DNA of 50,065 nt, taken from Rhizobiaceae bacterium MnEN-MB40S. Lineage in GTDB: Bacteria; Pseudomonadota; Alphaproteobacteria; Rhizobiales; Rhizobiaceae. The translations under genes were made by a program, and so were the position numbers. This document shows positions 47,771-50,065 of the stretch, piece by piece. Position 1 is the first letter of the stretch. Each line of letters starts with the position of its first letter. The notes below the pieces were generated by a model. The model saw nothing but the letters and a program-made list of their open reading frames with translations. It was not told the DNA's origin and searched no databases. Where the stretch lies: positions 1 to 50,065 of the forward strand of contig BRLC01000007.1 in assembly GCA_024343425.1 (NCBI GenBank). Reading direction: 5' to 3'.

Positions 47771-49861
47771 ATGGCCCGCGAATACAAAATCGAAGACTAC
47801 CGGAATTTCGGTATCATGGCGCACATCGACGCCGGCAAGACGACGACGACCGAGCGCATCCTGTACTACACCGGAAAGTCCCACAAGATCGGCGAAGTCC
47901 ATGACGGCGCCGCCACGATGGACTGGATGGAGCAGGAGCAGGAACGCGGCATCACGATCACGTCCGCTGCGACCACGACCTTCTGGAAAGGTCGCGACGG
48001 CAACATGCGTCGCTTCAACATCATCGACACGCCCGGACACGTTGACTTCACGATTGAAGTCGAGCGTTCGCTGCGCGTGCTTGACGGCGCGGTTGCGCTT
48101 CTCGACGCCAACGCAGGCGTTGAGCCGCAGACGGAGACCGTTTGGCGTCAGGCTGACAAGTATCACGTGCCGCGGATGATCTTCTGCAACAAGATGGACA
48201 AGATCGGCGCCGACTTCTACCGCTCCGTCGATATGGTGAAGAGCCGTCTTGGCGCGATCCCGGTCGTCATGCAGCTGCCGATCGGCGCTGAAAGCGAATT
48301 CAAGGGCGTGGTTGATCTCATCGAGATGAACGCTCTGGTGTGGCGCGACGAGTCGCTCGGCGCGCAGTGGGACATCGTTGAAATTCCGGCCGACCTCAAA
48401 GACCAGGCCGAGGAATATCGCGAAAAGCTGATCGAAACCGTCGTCGAAATCGACGAGGCGGCGATGGAAGCCTATCTCGAAGGCGACATGCCCTCCAATG
48501 ACCAGATCCGCGCGCTTGTGCGTCAGGGTACGATCAACGTCGACTTCTTCCCCATGTTCTGCGGCAGCGCCTTCAAGAACAAGGGCGTGCAGCCTCTGCT
48601 CGACGCTGTCGTCGAATACCTGCCGAGCCCGATCGACATTCCGGCCATCAAGGGCATCGACGCCAAGACCGAAGCCGAGATCAAGCGCGTAGCGTCGGAT
48701 GACGAGCCGCTCTCCATGCTCGCCTTCAAGGTCATGAACGACCCGTTCGTCGGTTCGCTCACTTTCGCGCGCATCTATTCGGGCGTGATCGAAAAAGGCT
48801 CGTCCGTGATGAACACGGTCAAGGAAAAGCGCGAGCGCGTCGGCCGCATGCTGCAGATGCACTCCAACAGCCGTGAAGACATCGACGTCGCCTATGCCGG
48901 TGATATCGTTGCTCTCGCCGGTCTGAAGGAAACCACCACGGGCGACACGCTTTGCGATCCGCTGAAGCCGGTCATACTCGAGCGCATGGAGTTCCCGGAT
49001 CCTGTTATCCAGATCGCCATCGAGCCGAAGACCAAGGGCGACCAGGAAAAGATGGGCATTGCGCTCAACCGACTGGCTGCCGAAGACCCGTCCTTCCGCG
49101 TCAAGTCGGACGAAGAATCCGGTCAGACGATCATCGCAGGTATGGGCGAGCTTCACCTCGACATCCTGGTTGACCGCATGATGCGCGAATTCAAGGTTGA
49201 GGCCAATGTCGGCGCGCCGCAGGTGGCCTATCGTGAAACGATTACCCGCGAAGCCGAGATCGACTACACGCACAAGAAACAGTCCGGTGGTTCCGGTCAG
49301 TTCGCTCGCGTCAAGATCATTTTCGAGCCGAACACCGAGAGCGAAGAGTTCGAGTTCGTATCCAAGATCGTTGGCGGTAACGTTCCGAAGGAATACATCC
49401 CCGGCGTTCAGAAGGGTATCGAAAGCGTTCTGTCTTCCGGTCCGCTCGCGGGCTTCCCGATGCTCGGCGTGAAGGCAACGCTCATTGACGGCGCCTACCA
49501 TGACGTTGACTCTTCGGTGCTCGCCTTCGAAATTGCGTCGCGCGCAGCCTTCCGTGAAGGCGCCAAGAAAGCCGGCGCACAGCTGCTCGAGCCGATCATG
49601 AAGGTCGAGGTGGTTACGCCTGAGGATTATGTCGGCGATGTGATCGGCGACCTGAATTCCCGGCGCGGCCAGATCCAGGGGCAGGAATCACGCGGCATCG
49701 CCGTCGTGATCAACGCTCATGTGCCGCTGGCGAACATGTTCAAATACGTGGACAACCTGCGCTCCATGTCCCAGGGACGCGCGCAGTACTCCATGCAGTT
49801 TGATCACTACGCTGCGGTGCCGTCCAACGTCGCACAGGAAATTCAGGAAAAATATGCCTGA
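47771..49861 (+). CDS. fusA: Elongation factor G
   Basis: The product is 696 aa. The GTPase motifs are [15 protein letters not shown] (P-loop), the [11 protein letters not shown] switch, DTPGHVDF and [11 protein letters not shown]. Domains II-V follow, with [17 protein letters not shown] in domain IV and [19 protein letters not shown] near the end. Length is normal for housekeeping EF-G. It drives translocation on the ribosome. It lies 33 bp after rpsG with AAAGG before the ATG. Confidence 0.99.
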   Translation: MAREYKIEDYRNFGIMAHIDAGKTTTTERILYYTGKSHKIGEVHDGAATMDWMEQEQERGITITSAATTTFWKGRDGNMRRFNIIDTPGHVDFTIEVERSLRVLDGAVALLDANAGVEPQTETVWRQADKYHVPRMIFCNKMDKIGADFYRSVDMVKSRLGAIPVVMQLPIGAESEFKGVVDLIEMNALVWRDESLGAQWDIVEIPADLKDQAEEYREKLIETVVEIDEAAMEAYLEGDMPSNDQIRALVRQGTINVDFFPMFCGSAFKNKGVQPLLDAVVEYLPSPIDIPAIKGIDAKTEAEIKRVASDDEPLSMLAFKVMNDPFVGSLTFARIYSGVIEKGSSVMNTVKEKRERVGRMLQMHSNSREDIDVAYAGDIVALAGLKETTTGDTLCDPLKPVILERMEFPDPVIQIAIEPKTKGDQEKMGIALNRLAAEDPSFRVKSDEESGQTIIAGMGELHLDILVDRMMREFKVEANVGAPQVAYRETITREAEIDYTHKKQSGGSGQFARVKIIFEPNTESEEFEFVSKIVGGNVPKEYIPGVQKGIESVLSSGPLAGFPMLGVKATLIDGAYHDVDSSVLAFEIASRAAFREGAKKAGAQLLEPIMKVEVVTPEDYVGDVIGDLNSRRGQIQGQESRGIAVVINAHVPLANMFKYVDNLRSMSQGRAQYSMQFDHYAAVPSNVAQEIQEKYA

Positions 49862-49898
49862 CAAGGGCTGAACTGAACAACAGAAAGAAAAGCCCTTG
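49862..49898 (+). other. Stem-loop between fusA and tuf
   Basis: CAAGGGCT (49862-49869) pairs with AGCCCTTG (49891-49898), 8 bp around a 21-nt A-rich loop, starting right after the fusA stop and ending 26 bp before tuf. There is no T-run. It may be a processing or stability element allowing extra EF-Tu synthesis. Confidence 0.45.
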
Positions 49899-49924
49899 CG
49901 GGCGAGGAAATACGGAGAGCCAAG

Positions 49925-50065
49925 ATGGCGAAAGGTAAGTTTGAACGCAACAAGCCGCATGTGAACATCGGCACGATCGGTCACGTTGACCACGGCAAGA
50001 CGTCTCTTACGGCAGCGATCACGAAGTACTTCGGCGATTTCAAGGCCTATGACGAGATTGACGGC
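49925..50065 (+). CDS. tuf: Elongation factor Tu (5' part, cut by the window end)
   Basis: Forty-seven codons are visible: [20 protein letters not shown], then [27 protein letters not shown], including the P-loop [14 protein letters not shown] lies 6 bp before the ATG. It delivers aminoacyl-tRNA to the ribosome. The gene runs off the window at 50065. Confidence 0.97.
   Translation, partial: MAKGKFERNKPHVNIGTIGHVDHGKTSLTAAITKYFGDFKAYDEIDG

Overview
The window comes from an alphaproteobacterium, most likely a member of the Hyphomicrobiales (rhizobia and relatives). The support is the gene order secE-nusG-rplK-rplA-rplJ-rplL-rpoB-rpoC-rpsL-rpsG-fusA-tuf, the GC-rich codon use, the abundance of TRAP transporters and the flavin and molybdenum oxidoreductases. 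I cannot name a genus from sequence alone.

Region 1 (1-5450) is an AT-richer accessory block of surface-polysaccharide type. It holds a glycosyltransferase with a beheaded GT4 domain, two SAM methyltransferases, a GT2 glycosyltransferase and a sulfotransferase. Base composition changes sharply at about 5450.

Region 2 (5547-25416) is GC-rich and reads as a catabolic island. A GNAT-like gene is followed by an M24 peptidase-fold hydrolase with its IclR regulator, and an SDR. Next come an alpha/beta hydrolase overlapping an LLM flavin monooxygenase, and a GntR/FCD regulator. A plus-strand run follows: SDR, FMN reductase, TAXI-type TRAP binding protein, fused TRAP permease, gentisate-1,2-dioxygenase-like bicupin and FAH-family hydrolase. 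It meets head-on, 7 bp apart, a minus-strand run of DctP-DctQ-DctM and a three-subunit molybdenum hydroxylase. Together these would take up an acidic aromatic or heterocyclic compound, hydroxylate it, cleave the ring and hydrolyse the product. The substrate is not evident. A repeated TGTTCCGA motif near the M24 gene and the DctP gene suggests shared control.

Region 3 (25897-33648) holds a secreted Gly/Val-rich low-complexity protein, an L,D-transpeptidase and a signalling group (membrane diguanylate cyclase, single-domain response regulator, PAS histidine kinase). It also has a B12-type radical SAM protein, an ArsR regulator coupled to an AHSA1/SRPBCC protein, and a ClpP paralogue.

Region 4 (33649-50065) is the conserved translation and transcription core. 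It is rich in RNA structures between genes: a secE leader, three tandem UUCG hairpins after rplA, a rplJ leader hairpin at the ribosome binding site, two large hairpins between rplL and rpoB, two between rpoB and rpoC, and a rpoC terminator. A small acidic protein of unknown function lies on the opposite strand between rpoC and rpsL. The window ends 141 bases into tuf.
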